Origin: Rectinema subterraneum
Lineage (GTDB): Bacteria > Spirochaetota > Spirochaetia > Treponematales > Rectinemataceae
Assembly (NCBI GenBank): GCA_009768935.1
Contig: WESA01000003.1
Location: 56,324-120,323 of the forward strand
Length of the DNA stretch: 64,000 bases
Reading direction: 5' to 3'
Positions within the stretch are counted from its first letter, which is position 1, and each line of letters starts with the position of its first letter. Positions 1 to 7,905 of this stretch are shown here, piece by piece. The notes under the pieces are model-generated. The model was not told where the DNA came from. It was given only the letters and a program-made list of their open reading frames with translations, and made no database searches. The position numbers were made by a program, and so were the translations under genes.

Positions 1-78
1 GGAACGGAAGGCTGCAAAACAAAAAGGCCTCTGATCGCATGCAGGTATCGAAAGAGCGCGATCCTGGCGGCCATGACT

Positions 79-1146
79 CTATGCAGAAGGCGGATTTGTT
101 GTCTGCAGGGTGTCCCCAAGCTGTCCGCATGCGCCCATGACGCCTCGCCCGCGGCTCATCCTCTGCACCGTCACAATTCCTTTTCGCTCAAGGATTTCAG
201 AAAAAATGCGCATCTGCCGCGGGCTCGGCTGTTCGAATGGCATACCTTGAATGGGGTTCCATGCAATCAGATTTACCTGCGCCTTGAGCGGGGTTATCCA
301 GGCGGCGAGCGCCTCCGCATCCGTTTCCGAAGCATTCATGTTGCCAATGAGCACGACCTCGAGCGTAATGCGGTCGCGAGTAGCTTGCTGGAATTGCAGG
401 AGCGCCGATTTGAGCTCGTCGAGCGGCCAGGTTTTGTTGACAGGCATAAGTCTTGTGCGCAGATTGGGCTCTGCGGAAGTGAGCGAAATCGCCAGGCGTA
501 TTTTGGGCCCGCTTTGGGCGATATCGAGGATACCCGGAATTATGCCACTCGTCGAAATAGTAATCTTGCGCAAGGACATTCCTATGCCTTCCGGACTCGA
601 TAGCACCACGATTGCTTTTCGCACATTTTCGAGATTCAGAAGCGGCTCCCCCATCCCCATGAAAACAACATTGGAAATGAACCCGCGCCTGTCACGCAAA
701 AAATGGAATTGCTCGATTATCTCATCTGGCCCCAGATTTCGCAAAAAGCCAAGCGTGCCGGTCTTGCAGAACGCACAACCCATCGGGCAGCCTACCTGGC
801 TGGAAAGACAGGCGGTCTTTCGGCCTTCGATATCTTCGAGCAGCACACATTCAACAGCTGCACCGTCCCGCAGACGAATCTGGAGTTTCAATGAACCATC
901 TTCGTCGATGAGCTCTTTTTCTATGCTCGACGATCGCACCTGTCCGCCATAGAGCCCGGACAGGCGTTCTCTCAGGCTTTGCGGCAGATTCGTCATTGCA
1001 TCGAACGATGCAATTCCTTTGGAGAACCATTCATAGACCTGCCGGGCTCGGTAGGGGGGCTGGTCCGGCAAAAGAGCGGCCGTTTCCGCAAGGGAAAGGC
1101 CGCTCGGATACACTTTCATATGATTGCTCAAAGCAGGACCGCTCAT
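79..1146 (-). CDS. rlmN: 23S rRNA/tRNA adenine-C2 methyltransferase RlmN
   Basis: Radical SAM enzyme that methylates C2 of adenosine in 23S rRNA (A2503) and some tRNAs. The 355-residue length fits the family. The [4Fe-4S] cluster motif CPMGCAFC puts the cluster cysteines at about 120, 124 and 127. The conserved Cys of 'CLSSQVGC' (about 113) and the C-terminal 'GACGQL' cysteine (about 340) match the two mechanistic cysteines known in RlmN. Its ATG overlaps the stop of the upstream TPR gene (ATGA, 1143-1146), so the two are co-transcribed and probably translationally coupled. The 78 bases beyond its stop hold nothing I can identify. Confidence 0.95.
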   Translation of the reverse strand: MSGPALSNHMKVYPSGLSLAETAALLPDQPPYRARQVYEWFSKGIASFDAMTNLPQSLRERLSGLYGGQVRSSSIEKELIDEDGSLKLQIRLRDGAAVECVLLEDIEGRKTACLSSQVGCPMGCAFCKTGTLGFLRNLGPDEIIEQFHFLRDRRGFISNVVFMGMGEPLLNLENVRKAIVVLSSPEGIGMSLRKITISTSGIIPGILDIAQSGPKIRLAISLTSAEPNLRTRLMPVNKTWPLDELKSALLQFQQATRDRITLEVVLIGNMNASETDAEALAAWITPLKAQVNLIAWNPIQGMPFEQPSPRQMRIFSEILERKGIVTVQRMSRGRGVMGACGQLGDTLQTTNPPSA

Positions 1147-2288
1147 GCCTTTCCTGTAAGTTTGGCCAGCGCTTCCTGGATAATCGGGTTCTTGATCCCC
1201 ATATGCTGGAATTCAGTGAGCACATCGATTGCCTGCTGACGCTGATTGTTCATGAGATATGTCTGGGCAAGTTCGATATAAATCCGGTAATTCTTGGGAT
1301 CATTCTGCAGAAGCGAGCGAAGGCTCGCGATTGCTTCTTCATATTTGCCTTGCTGGCGCGCAATTACTGCAAGCCCGAGCACCGCGTAGATGTCGAATTC
1401 GATGTTGAGTGCATTCTGGTAGTACTCGACTGCTTTATCGTAATCGCCCATGTTGCGGTAGGCGTCGCCTGCGCGGGTAAGAATGACCTTGTTCTTTGGG
1501 TCTTTTTCAAGGATCTTGTTCCAGTAGACAAGCGACATGTTCTGCTTGCCCACGCCTCGATAGCAGTCGGCGATTCCAAACAGGGCATAGAAATTTTCTG
1601 GTTCTTTTTCCAGCGCTTTTTCGAAATAAGGGATGCCCTTGTCGAAGTGCTTGAGTTTGCGATAGCAGTTGCCGATTGCGGTGAGTACCCGAATATCGAC
1701 ATTGTCCCCTTCGAGCTCGACCATGCGCTGCCAGTATGAGAGGGCTTCTTTGTATTCCTTGAAGTCATAATGAAGATGGCCAAGTCCGATAAGCGCGTAG
1801 TGATTGTCCGGGTTTAGTTCGAGCACACGGTGATAGATGGCCTTGGATTTTCTGAAATCATGCACTTTGCGGTAGGCATCGGCAACGCGCGTGAGCACAG
1901 TAATGTTGGTGTTGTCATGCAGGAGGTACTGCTCCCAGATTTCGATGGCTTTCTGGAACTGGTTGAGCGCTTTGTAGCAATCGGCAAGTCCGAAAAGCGC
2001 GTAGCTGTTGCCGGGATGGAATACAAGGCATCGCCGGTAGTAGTCGGCAGCTTCCTTGAAACGACCTTGCTTCCGCGCAGAATCGCCCATTCCGACGAGT
2101 GCATAGTTGTTTTCCTTGTCTTTTTCAAGGATCTGTATAAAACATTCTACTGCTTCGTCAAAACGGTTCTCTTTGAGCAGCTGGTAGCCTTTCTTGGAAG
2201 TTTCGGCTATTTCGGTGTTTTCTGACTGGATTTCTTCAGGCACTTCGAAAAAATCGTCATTGTAGGGTAAAGACGGCATATCACTCAT
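1143..2288 (-). CDS. Tetratricopeptide-repeat protein
   Basis: A 381-residue protein built almost entirely of 34-residue TPR units, roughly ten from about residue 28 to the end. They have the usual A-x2-Y-Y and 'NYALVGMGD' or 'NFYALFGIAD' type helices. There is no signal peptide or membrane segment, so it is probably a cytoplasmic scaffold. The first 25 residues are acidic. A GAGG ribosome binding site lies about 9 nt before the ATG. It is the first gene of a two-gene unit with rlmN. The partner is unknown, and the link to rRNA modification rests only on position. Confidence 0.85.
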   Translation of the reverse strand: MSDMPSLPYNDDFFEVPEEIQSENTEIAETSKKGYQLLKENRFDEAVECFIQILEKDKENNYALVGMGDSARKQGRFKEAADYYRRCLVFHPGNSYALFGLADCYKALNQFQKAIEIWEQYLLHDNTNITVLTRVADAYRKVHDFRKSKAIYHRVLELNPDNHYALIGLGHLHYDFKEYKEALSYWQRMVELEGDNVDIRVLTAIGNCYRKLKHFDKGIPYFEKALEKEPENFYALFGIADCYRGVGKQNMSLVYWNKILEKDPKNKVILTRAGDAYRNMGDYDKAVEYYQNALNIEFDIYAVLGLAVIARQQGKYEEAIASLRSLLQNDPKNYRIYIELAQTYLMNNQRQQAIDVLTEFQHMGIKNPIIQEALAKLTGKA

Positions 2289-2438
2289 GACTTTTACCTC
2301 ATGGCGGAAAGTATTTTTACATATGGCTCATACAAGCCTGCATATTTATTACTTATTTCTTTCCGTCCTAATTCTATATGAAATTATACTTGCTGAATCC
2401 AATTTGCGCAAGGAACTGGCGCAAAATAAATTTGATAT
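2289..2438. other. Intergenic region with a weak hairpin
   Basis: This 150-base A+T-rich gap lies between the rsmD stop and the TPR gene start, both on the minus strand. A 7-bp inverted repeat, TTTGCGC (2403-2409) with GCGCAAA (2419-2425), could end rsmD transcription, but no clear T run follows on the minus strand. A promoter for the TPR-rlmN pair presumably lies at about 2310-2360. I could not pick out convincing -35 and -10 boxes. Confidence 0.35.
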
Positions 2439-2981
2439 TCAGGCTGGGCCTTTGCGATAAAATCGGACGGTCGAGCGGCCGAATATTCTTGTGTCTATGC
2501 TTTTCAGAGCCCCGACCTGTTCGGGCAGGCGGTCTTCGTGCGGAAAATGAATAAGGACGAGGCTTCCTTCATGGAGGCTGGCAGAGCAATCGAGCCGCTC
2601 CAGCAATTGAAGCTTGAATTTGTAATCGAACGGAGGATCAAGGAATACAATATCGAAAGCGGTTTTATTGCGCATAATAAAAGTTTCCGCAGGCATTGCG
2701 CGACAGAAAAGCGGCGGCTCGGCGATAGTCGCATTCTGCAGCAAAACAGGGAATTTTTTTCTGTCTTTTTCAATGCACACAACAGGCTTTGCGCCCCGGG
2801 ATGCCGCCTCGAGCCCGATAATTCCGGAACCCGAAAAAAGATCGCAGAAGGAAAAACCGGTCAGGTCGCCAAGCACTGCAAATACCGATTCCCGCATCCG
2901 ATCCATGGCTGGGCGGATTTTGAGATCGCCCTCAGGCATCTTGACAATTCGGCCGCTATACAGTCCTCCAGTGATGCGCAT
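2439..2981 (-). CDS. rsmD: 16S rRNA (guanine966-N2)-methyltransferase RsmD
   Basis: SAM-dependent methyltransferase for m2G966 of 16S rRNA. The family start 'MRITGG' is present, followed by the SAM-binding motif 'DLFSGSGIIGLEA' near residue 47 and the catalytic DPPF motif near residue 115. The ATG at 2981 was chosen because it gives the usual RsmD N-terminus; an in-frame TTG at 2987 abuts the smpB stop codon. The 180-residue length is normal. It is the last gene of the PEGA/FGE-smpB-rsmD unit. Confidence 0.93.
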   Translation of the reverse strand: MRITGGLYSGRIVKMPEGDLKIRPAMDRMRESVFAVLGDLTGFSFCDLFSGSGIIGLEAASRGAKPVVCIEKDRKKFPVLLQNATIAEPPLFCRAMPAETFIMRNKTAFDIVFLDPPFDYKFKLQLLERLDCSASLHEGSLVLIHFPHEDRLPEQVGALKSIDTRIFGRSTVRFYRKGPA

Positions 2982-2987
2982 CTGCAA

Positions 2988-3455
2988 TTACCAGTCTTTA
3001 AGCCTGAAATCGCGCCGGATTTCGCGATCGATGTCGCGGGCTTTTATATCCGCGCGCTTGTCGAATTCCTTTTTGCCGCGGCACAGGCCCAGCTCAAGTT
3101 TCACAAGGCCATGCTTTAAATATATGCTGAGCGGTACGAGCGTATAGCCTTTTTCCCGAACCCGGCGGTCGATACGCTTGATTTCCTGCCGATGGAGGAG
3201 AAGCTTTTTCGGGCGGTCCGGATCATGGCTGAACATGGAAGCCTGAGCATATTCCGCGATATGGAGGTTGTTGAGCCAGACTTCCTCGCCTTTTATTTCA
3301 GCAAATGAATCGCCGAAGCTTACGCGCCCTTCTTTAATCGATTTTACTTCGCTGCCCTGGAGCGCGATGCCGCATTCAATATTTTCCTCGATTTCATAAT
3401 CGAAACGGGCGCGGCGATTCTGGGCGATTATTTTTATCGGAACCTGGGATCTCAT
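2988..3455 (-). CDS. smpB: SsrA-binding protein SmpB
   Basis: Partner of tmRNA in trans-translation; it rescues stalled ribosomes. The 155 residues carry family features: 'NRRARFDYEIEE', 'GIALQGSEVKSIKEG', 'LHIAEY' and a basic C-terminal tail ending 'RRDFRLKDW'. The ATG at 3455 overlaps the stop of the preceding FGE-like gene (ATGA) and gives the expected N-terminus. Longer upstream starts would add unrelated sequence. The tmRNA gene is not in this window. Confidence 0.95.
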   Translation of the reverse strand: MRSQVPIKIIAQNRRARFDYEIEENIECGIALQGSEVKSIKEGRVSFGDSFAEIKGEEVWLNNLHIAEYAQASMFSHDPDRPKKLLLHRQEIKRIDRRVREKGYTLVPLSIYLKHGLVKLELGLCRGKKEFDKRADIKARDIDREIRRDFRLKDW

Positions 3456-5005
3456 TTCTTTCTCAATGCAGGTCGGAATCCGAGAAACTCGGAGCCATGG
3501 GCAGCAGGAACAGGCCCTCTGGAATCGATCGAAATCTGATCGGGGCTGTTCGCCCACGAGCCGCCCTTGACTGTTTTCTGGCTTATAGCGCCAATGAGTT
3601 CGTCAAAAGCTGAAGAGTCCTTCTGGATCCATGCATAGGGACGGAAACCATCAGAAGTCCATTCCCACACATTGCCAAAAAGATCTGAGAAGCTCAGGCT
3701 GTCAGTACCAGCAGAACCGACTGGCAATGGCCCCGTCGATGCATGGTTTTTGAATATGCCGAGAGAAGAAATGCTGCGCGAAGACACTGCAGCAGCAGCT
3801 TCCCACATGGCCTCTGTCGGCAAGACCACTTCATAGCCTGCTGGAGCCTGGCGATTCAGCCATTGGCAATAAGCATTGGCCGCGTACCAGGATACTCCTG
3901 TGATCGGTCGGTTATCTGCTGCAGCCAAATCGAAATCTTTCAGATACGAGCTGTCTGCAAGGCCTTTTTCGATAAGCACAGCTTTATTCTCAGGCTTCCA
4001 GTCGGGATTTTCCGCAAGGAATCGAGCAAATTCGCGCTGTGTCACCTCGGTGGACGCAAGACCAAATTCAGGCAATGTGCTCTGGAATAAGGTTTTCGAG
4101 CCCTCGGGCGTGCTGCTGACAAGGTCGAGAAGTCCGCCTTTGAACATGATGAATGAATGAGGTCCAACGGATCGAAGTCCATTCGCTTGCAGAGGGTTTA
4201 TGCGCAATGCTGCTGTTTCCTGCTTTAATGCGGCAGCGGCGTTCCTAATGGCATCGCTTGCTTTGTCGGGGATTGTCTCCATAACCATTGCGGCGCTGTT
4301 TTTGGACGAGGCAAGCATTCCTGCCAAGTTTCTTGCAGTGCAGAGTACGCCAAGCGGACTTCCGGCAGGCGCAGCAATTGCGGTGCTGGCATACACGGTA
4401 TCTCGCAAGGAAGCAGCATTCATGGAGAGACTTATTCCTGCTGCCAGAAGCGCATCGGAAAGAGCAGCGCGGTCGATGTTCTGGATGGATGCCAGATCCC
4501 TTGAGGCTTCGGAAAGCGTCATGGGCAGCTGATAGATGGCGCTTGGCTTTCCGGATAGAGCCCAGCTAGCGAAATCCTTGAATGCTGGAAGCATAATCGC
4601 TTCTTGCGATTGAGGCTCAAGAGCGTAGCCAAGATGCACAGCTGGAGGAAAAATCAGAGTGGCAAAAATGCGGTTTGGAACCGTTGTTTGCAATACTTTC
4701 GAGGAAAACCCCTGCTTGCGGATTTCGATTTGATGGGGGCCTGGTTTTGCGTGCGCTCCATCTTGTGTATTCCCTGCGTATGCGCCATCTATATAGACTG
4801 CGGCTGCGTCCGGATGCCCGGAAAATTGCAGGCGCGCCCCTGGATGCGACAAACCGGGGTTTACGAGAAGAAAAAAGAGCACAACCAAAATGGCAATTGA
4901 ATAGAGAACCGGGACATATACGCGGGGACGAACGCCCAGCACGGGTTTGAGTGTGACCTTGGCTTGCGCTATTTCTTGCTCGGTTATCTTGTCAGCGTCT
5001 TTCAT
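3452..5005 (-). CDS. Membrane-anchored PEGA and FGE-sulfatase (SUMF1-like) domain protein
   Basis: A 517-residue protein. Residues 1-28 are cytoplasmic, and one membrane segment lies at about 30-52. A PEGA domain follows (about 55-115, with 'VYIDGAYAGNT' and 'PGPHQIEIRKQGF'), then a middle region with no match I recognise, and a C-terminal formylglycine-generating-enzyme-like domain (about 300-517, with 'GVSWYAANAYCQWLNR', 'GNVWEWTSDG' and 'VKGGSW'). The topology puts the domains in the periplasm. Whether it is an enzyme or only a carbohydrate or protein-binding fold is unclear, since many bacterial FGE-fold proteins lack the catalytic cysteines. It heads the smpB-rsmD unit. No ribosome binding site is visible, and the -10 box lies 9 nt from the ATG. 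Confidence 0.8.
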   Translation of the reverse strand: MKDADKITEQEIAQAKVTLKPVLGVRPRVYVPVLYSIAILVVLFFLLVNPGLSHPGARLQFSGHPDAAAVYIDGAYAGNTQDGAHAKPGPHQIEIRKQGFSSKVLQTTVPNRIFATLIFPPAVHLGYALEPQSQEAIMLPAFKDFASWALSGKPSAIYQLPMTLSEASRDLASIQNIDRAALSDALLAAGISLSMNAASLRDTVYASTAIAAPAGSPLGVLCTARNLAGMLASSKNSAAMVMETIPDKASDAIRNAAAALKQETAALRINPLQANGLRSVGPHSFIMFKGGLLDLVSSTPEGSKTLFQSTLPEFGLASTEVTQREFARFLAENPDWKPENKAVLIEKGLADSSYLKDFDLAAADNRPITGVSWYAANAYCQWLNRQAPAGYEVVLPTEAMWEAAAAVSSRSISSLGIFKNHASTGPLPVGSAGTDSLSFSDLFGNVWEWTSDGFRPYAWIQKDSSAFDELIGAISQKTVKGGSWANSPDQISIDSRGPVPAAHGSEFLGFRPALRKK

Positions 5006-5014
5006 TGCAAAAGA

Positions 5015-5065
5015 AGCCTAGCCGAAGGGCACCGTCTTGTCAACGATATGCGCTCATGATAGCCT
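5015..5065. promoter_or_regulatory. Divergent promoters with overlapping -35 boxes (FGE-like gene and lepB)
   Basis: Plus strand: TTGTCA (5037-5042), 17 nt, TAGCCT (5060-5065), then 9 nt to the lepB ATG. Minus strand: TTGACA (5043-5038), 17 nt, TAGGCT (5020-5015), then 9 nt to the ATG of the FGE-like gene. The two -35 boxes lie on the same palindromic TTGTCAA, and the layout is symmetric. With start sites about 7 nt after each -10, both mRNAs would have nearly no leader. The -35 matches are good and the -10 matches are only moderate. Confidence 0.55.
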
Positions 5066-5074
5066 GATATCGCC

Positions 5075-6049
5075 ATGAAGAAAACAGATTTCTTCGACCG
5101 CCTTGTTGCATTCTCCGAAAGTTTTTTGACCCGAAGAAAACAGAAGTCTCTTCGGGCAAAGATGAAACAGCAGAAACGCCACCCGGTTGTCGACTGGATA
5201 TATGCCATTCTCTGGGCGGCCTGCGTCGTGCTCGTGATCAACCAATATCTCTTCCAGGCATATCGCATCCCTTCAGGGTCCATGGAAAAAACGCTCCTTG
5301 TAGGCGACATGATTTTCGTAGACAAGCTGTCATATGGCCCTGAATTGCTTCCTGGCGTGCTGAAAACACCAGGAGTATCCAAGCCCGAGCGAGGCAAGGT
5401 CATCATATTCGAAAATCCATCCTACCTTTCGCGCGGTCCCTTATACACGATTTTCCAGCAAATGTTATACATGGTCACTTTCACACTGGTCGATATCGAT
5501 AGAGAGCCAACAGGCGAGCCTCGTGTCCACTATCTCATCAAGCGGGCGATAGGAGTAGGTGGGGACACTATCCATGTTGTCAATGGTGAAGTGTACATCA
5601 AGCCTCGTGGTTCGTCTGAATTTATGAGCGAAAAATCGCTCATGCAGGGGCTGGGCCTTGCTGTCAAAACTCAGCGGCTTGTTTCGCAGAGCGAATATGC
5701 TGAAATCACAAATGTCGGAATTGCGTCGGCATATTCCGAGCTGAATCTTGCATTCCCGGCGAGCCTGGGTACACCATCTGTGCAGAGTGCCAACAAGGAC
5801 GCGTTCCATTATGACATGAGCCGCGTTACCACTCTCAGAGACGCGAATCCTTCGGAAGCCCGCAACGCTCAGATTGCGCAGCGCTATGAGAACGGCTGGT
5901 ACATCGCTGATTCTCGCGTCTTCCCAATGGGCGACAACAGAGACAATTCCCGCGATGCGCGGTATTTCGGTCCTGTCGCGGAAAAGAAAGTTCTTGGCCA
6001 TGCCCTTTTTATCTACTTCCCCTTCAGCCGAATGGGCAGTATCCGGTAG
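5075..6049 (+). CDS. lepB: Signal peptidase I
   Basis: Membrane serine protease that removes signal peptides of exported proteins. A membrane segment lies at about 40-58. The catalytic Ser is in 'RIPSGSM' (Ser69), the general-base Lys is in 'LIKRAIGVGGD' (Lys156), and the C-terminal box 'GDNRDNSRDARYFGPV' is intact. The 324 residues include a long insert (about 175-270) between the Lys box and the C-terminal box. The gene is followed after 7 nt by a divergent paralogue. The start lies 9 nt after a -10 box with no ribosome binding site. Confidence 0.95.
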   Translation: MKKTDFFDRLVAFSESFLTRRKQKSLRAKMKQQKRHPVVDWIYAILWAACVVLVINQYLFQAYRIPSGSMEKTLLVGDMIFVDKLSYGPELLPGVLKTPGVSKPERGKVIIFENPSYLSRGPLYTIFQQMLYMVTFTLVDIDREPTGEPRVHYLIKRAIGVGGDTIHVVNGEVYIKPRGSSEFMSEKSLMQGLGLAVKTQRLVSQSEYAEITNVGIASAYSELNLAFPASLGTPSVQSANKDAFHYDMSRVTTLRDANPSEARNAQIAQRYENGWYIADSRVFPMGDNRDNSRDARYFGPVAEKKVLGHALFIYFPFSRMGSIR

Positions 6050-6056
6050 TGGCAGC

Positions 6057-6638
6057 ATGTTCGCGAGAAGGCCTGTTCGATACGCGGAAAAAGTCGAGAG
6101 AAAAAAGAATCGTCTGAGAGCTATCTGGTTCGTCGTGGTCTTTATAATTCTGAGCTCTTTTATTCGGGGTGTCGTGATCCAGAGCTGGCAGATACGCGAT
6201 CAAACAATGAACCCCTCCCTTGTGGTCGGGGATGTCGTGCTCGCTGTTCCGTTCTGGTCAATTTTTTCTTCCGCTCCATTTAGCTTTTCGGGTCCTCTTC
6301 ATCAAGGCGACCTCGTGCTTATCGATGACGGGGCATCTGAGGTCACGCCTCCTGCGCTCCTTACTGCCGATGCAGTGTTGCGCTTTTTTACATTGCAGCG
6401 ATTTTCCATTCTGGAAGCACAGTATGGCAGGAATTTTGGTGTGCCCGAAGTCATGCGGATAAAGTCCATCATACGGGAGAACAGGGAAAACAAGCGAGTT
6501 ATCCTCTATACCCTTGAATATGATGCCCGGCGAATGTCTGCCGATGCTCCCGCTGATAAAGAGGTACAGGCTTCACGAATCCGCGCTAAACTCGTATTTA
6601 GAATTTGGCCAATACGAAGAGTCGGGCCTTTGACATGA
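6057..6638 (+). CDS. Signal peptidase I-like paralogue lacking the catalytic serine
   Basis: 193 residues with a membrane segment (about 22-40), followed by a segment that aligns with the LepB active-site box: 'IRDQTMNPSLVVGD' against 'IPSGSMEKTLLVGD'. The nucleophile position is Thr50 rather than Ser. A Lys (Lys136, 'RIKSIIRE') can be aligned with the general base, but the GDNR-SxDSR box is missing. It could be a Thr-Lys protease, but more likely an inactive partner or regulator of the neighbouring LepB. The ATG at 6057 was chosen because the upstream part of the open frame overlaps lepB. Confidence 0.7.
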   Translation: MFARRPVRYAEKVERKKNRLRAIWFVVVFIILSSFIRGVVIQSWQIRDQTMNPSLVVGDVVLAVPFWSIFSSAPFSFSGPLHQGDLVLIDDGASEVTPPALLTADAVLRFFTLQRFSILEAQYGRNFGVPEVMRIKSIIRENRENKRVILYTLEYDARRMSADAPADKEVQASRIRAKLVFRIWPIRRVGPLT

Positions 6639-7885
6639 GCGCAGAGCATTTCACGGACAAAAAGCCATTCCCCACACGCTCGCTGTATGTCCATATTCCC
6701 TTCTGTGCAGGGCGATGTGCATATTGCGATTTTTTTTCGGTTCCACGAGGAAGCTGCTCCCCCAGTACATTGGCGAGCTATGTCAGCGCTGTCCTTGAAC
6801 AGGCAGCGGAATGGACAAAAATATTCGAAGCAGGGGAATTTGCGACAATTTATATAGGGGGCGGCACACCGACTGTTCTTGGTACAGAATTATTGGGAAC
6901 GCTTGTCCGAGGCCTTGAGCCTTACGCCGCAAATGAATGTGAATGGACAATCGAAGCAAATCCGGAAAGCCTCGATGAAGAAGCAGTCCAGATGCTTGCA
7001 GAGACGAAAGTCAGCCGCATTTCGCTTGGAGTGCAGACATTGTCGCAAAACCAATGGCCAATACTAGGGCGAGTCGGTTCGGTTGAAGATTCGCTCCGCG
7101 CAATCGAGCTGCTCGGATCGAGCAGATTTGAAGTTTCAGTCGACCTTTTGGCAGGGATTCCATATCGGGCCAGTGATCCGGCTGGGGCCCCGGAGTACAT
7201 CGAAGCGCAGCTTCTGCAAAGTTTGAGTGCGCTCTCAGGGAAAGTTCCGCATATTTCGATGTACGATCTCACTATAGAAGAAGGGACTGTATTGCAGCGC
7301 CGGATTGTAGATGGGGAACTTGTGCTGCCTGATACCGACAGCCTTGCTCGCGCGAGGGAGAGCGCAGACGGCCTGCTTGCAGCGCACGGCTACATTCGCT
7401 ATGAAGTCTCGAATTATGCCCTGCCTGGGCATGAATGCAGGCACAACCTGGCATATTGGAACATGGACCCCTATCTGGGTTTGGGCAGCGGGGCAGTCAG
7501 CACCCTTGCGTACCCTGCAGATGCACATCAGCGAATGCTTGGTTCCATGGTGAGGCTGAATGGCACGAAAAATCTGAAACATTTCATTGCCCGTCCCGCT
7601 GAAATTCCGCCAGAAGTTGAAATTATCGACAAGCCGACTGCAGCTTTCGAGGTCTTGATGATGGGTTTCAGAACGGCAAGAGGTGTCGATGCCACCAGGT
7701 TCTCTGCGCTTTTTGGCATTCCGATCTTAGAGCTCATTCCATCATCGCTCGAACGATGGGGTGGGGAGATTATTCAAAAAGATAATCACATTGCCATTCA
7801 TCCTAGGAACTTCGACATTCTAAACAGATTTCTGGTAGAATGCTTTGAGGAGATGGACGAAAATCGAGCCATGCTAAAAACTTGA
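6635..7885 (+). CDS. hemW: HemW-like radical SAM protein
   Basis: 416 residues. The radical SAM cluster motif 'CAGRCAYCDFFS' has Cys24, 28 and 31, and 'IYIGGGTPTVL' follows. The HemW signature 'HNLAYWNMDPYLGLGSGA' appears near the middle. HemW binds heme and is thought to be a heme chaperone rather than a coproporphyrinogen oxidase; many databases still label it HemN. The ATG at 6635 overlaps the preceding stop (ATGA). A TTG 30 bases upstream is a weaker choice. Confidence 0.88.
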   Translation: MSAEHFTDKKPFPTRSLYVHIPFCAGRCAYCDFFSVPRGSCSPSTLASYVSAVLEQAAEWTKIFEAGEFATIYIGGGTPTVLGTELLGTLVRGLEPYAANECEWTIEANPESLDEEAVQMLAETKVSRISLGVQTLSQNQWPILGRVGSVEDSLRAIELLGSSRFEVSVDLLAGIPYRASDPAGAPEYIEAQLLQSLSALSGKVPHISMYDLTIEEGTVLQRRIVDGELVLPDTDSLARARESADGLLAAHGYIRYEVSNYALPGHECRHNLAYWNMDPYLGLGSGAVSTLAYPADAHQRMLGSMVRLNGTKNLKHFIARPAEIPPEVEIIDKPTAAFEVLMMGFRTARGVDATRFSALFGIPILELIPSSLERWGGEIIQKDNHIAIHPRNFDILNRFLVECFEEMDENRAMLKT

Positions 7886-7905
7886 AATTTTAGAAGGAGC
7901 ATTTC

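Noticed and set aside
1..78. A partial gene at the left edge
   Set aside because: The 78 bases after rlmN show no frame with recognisable content on either strand.
6635..7885. The radical SAM gene as oxygen-independent coproporphyrinogen oxidase HemN
   Set aside because: The HNxxYW...YLGxGxGA signature is that of HemW, and I see no HemN-specific features.
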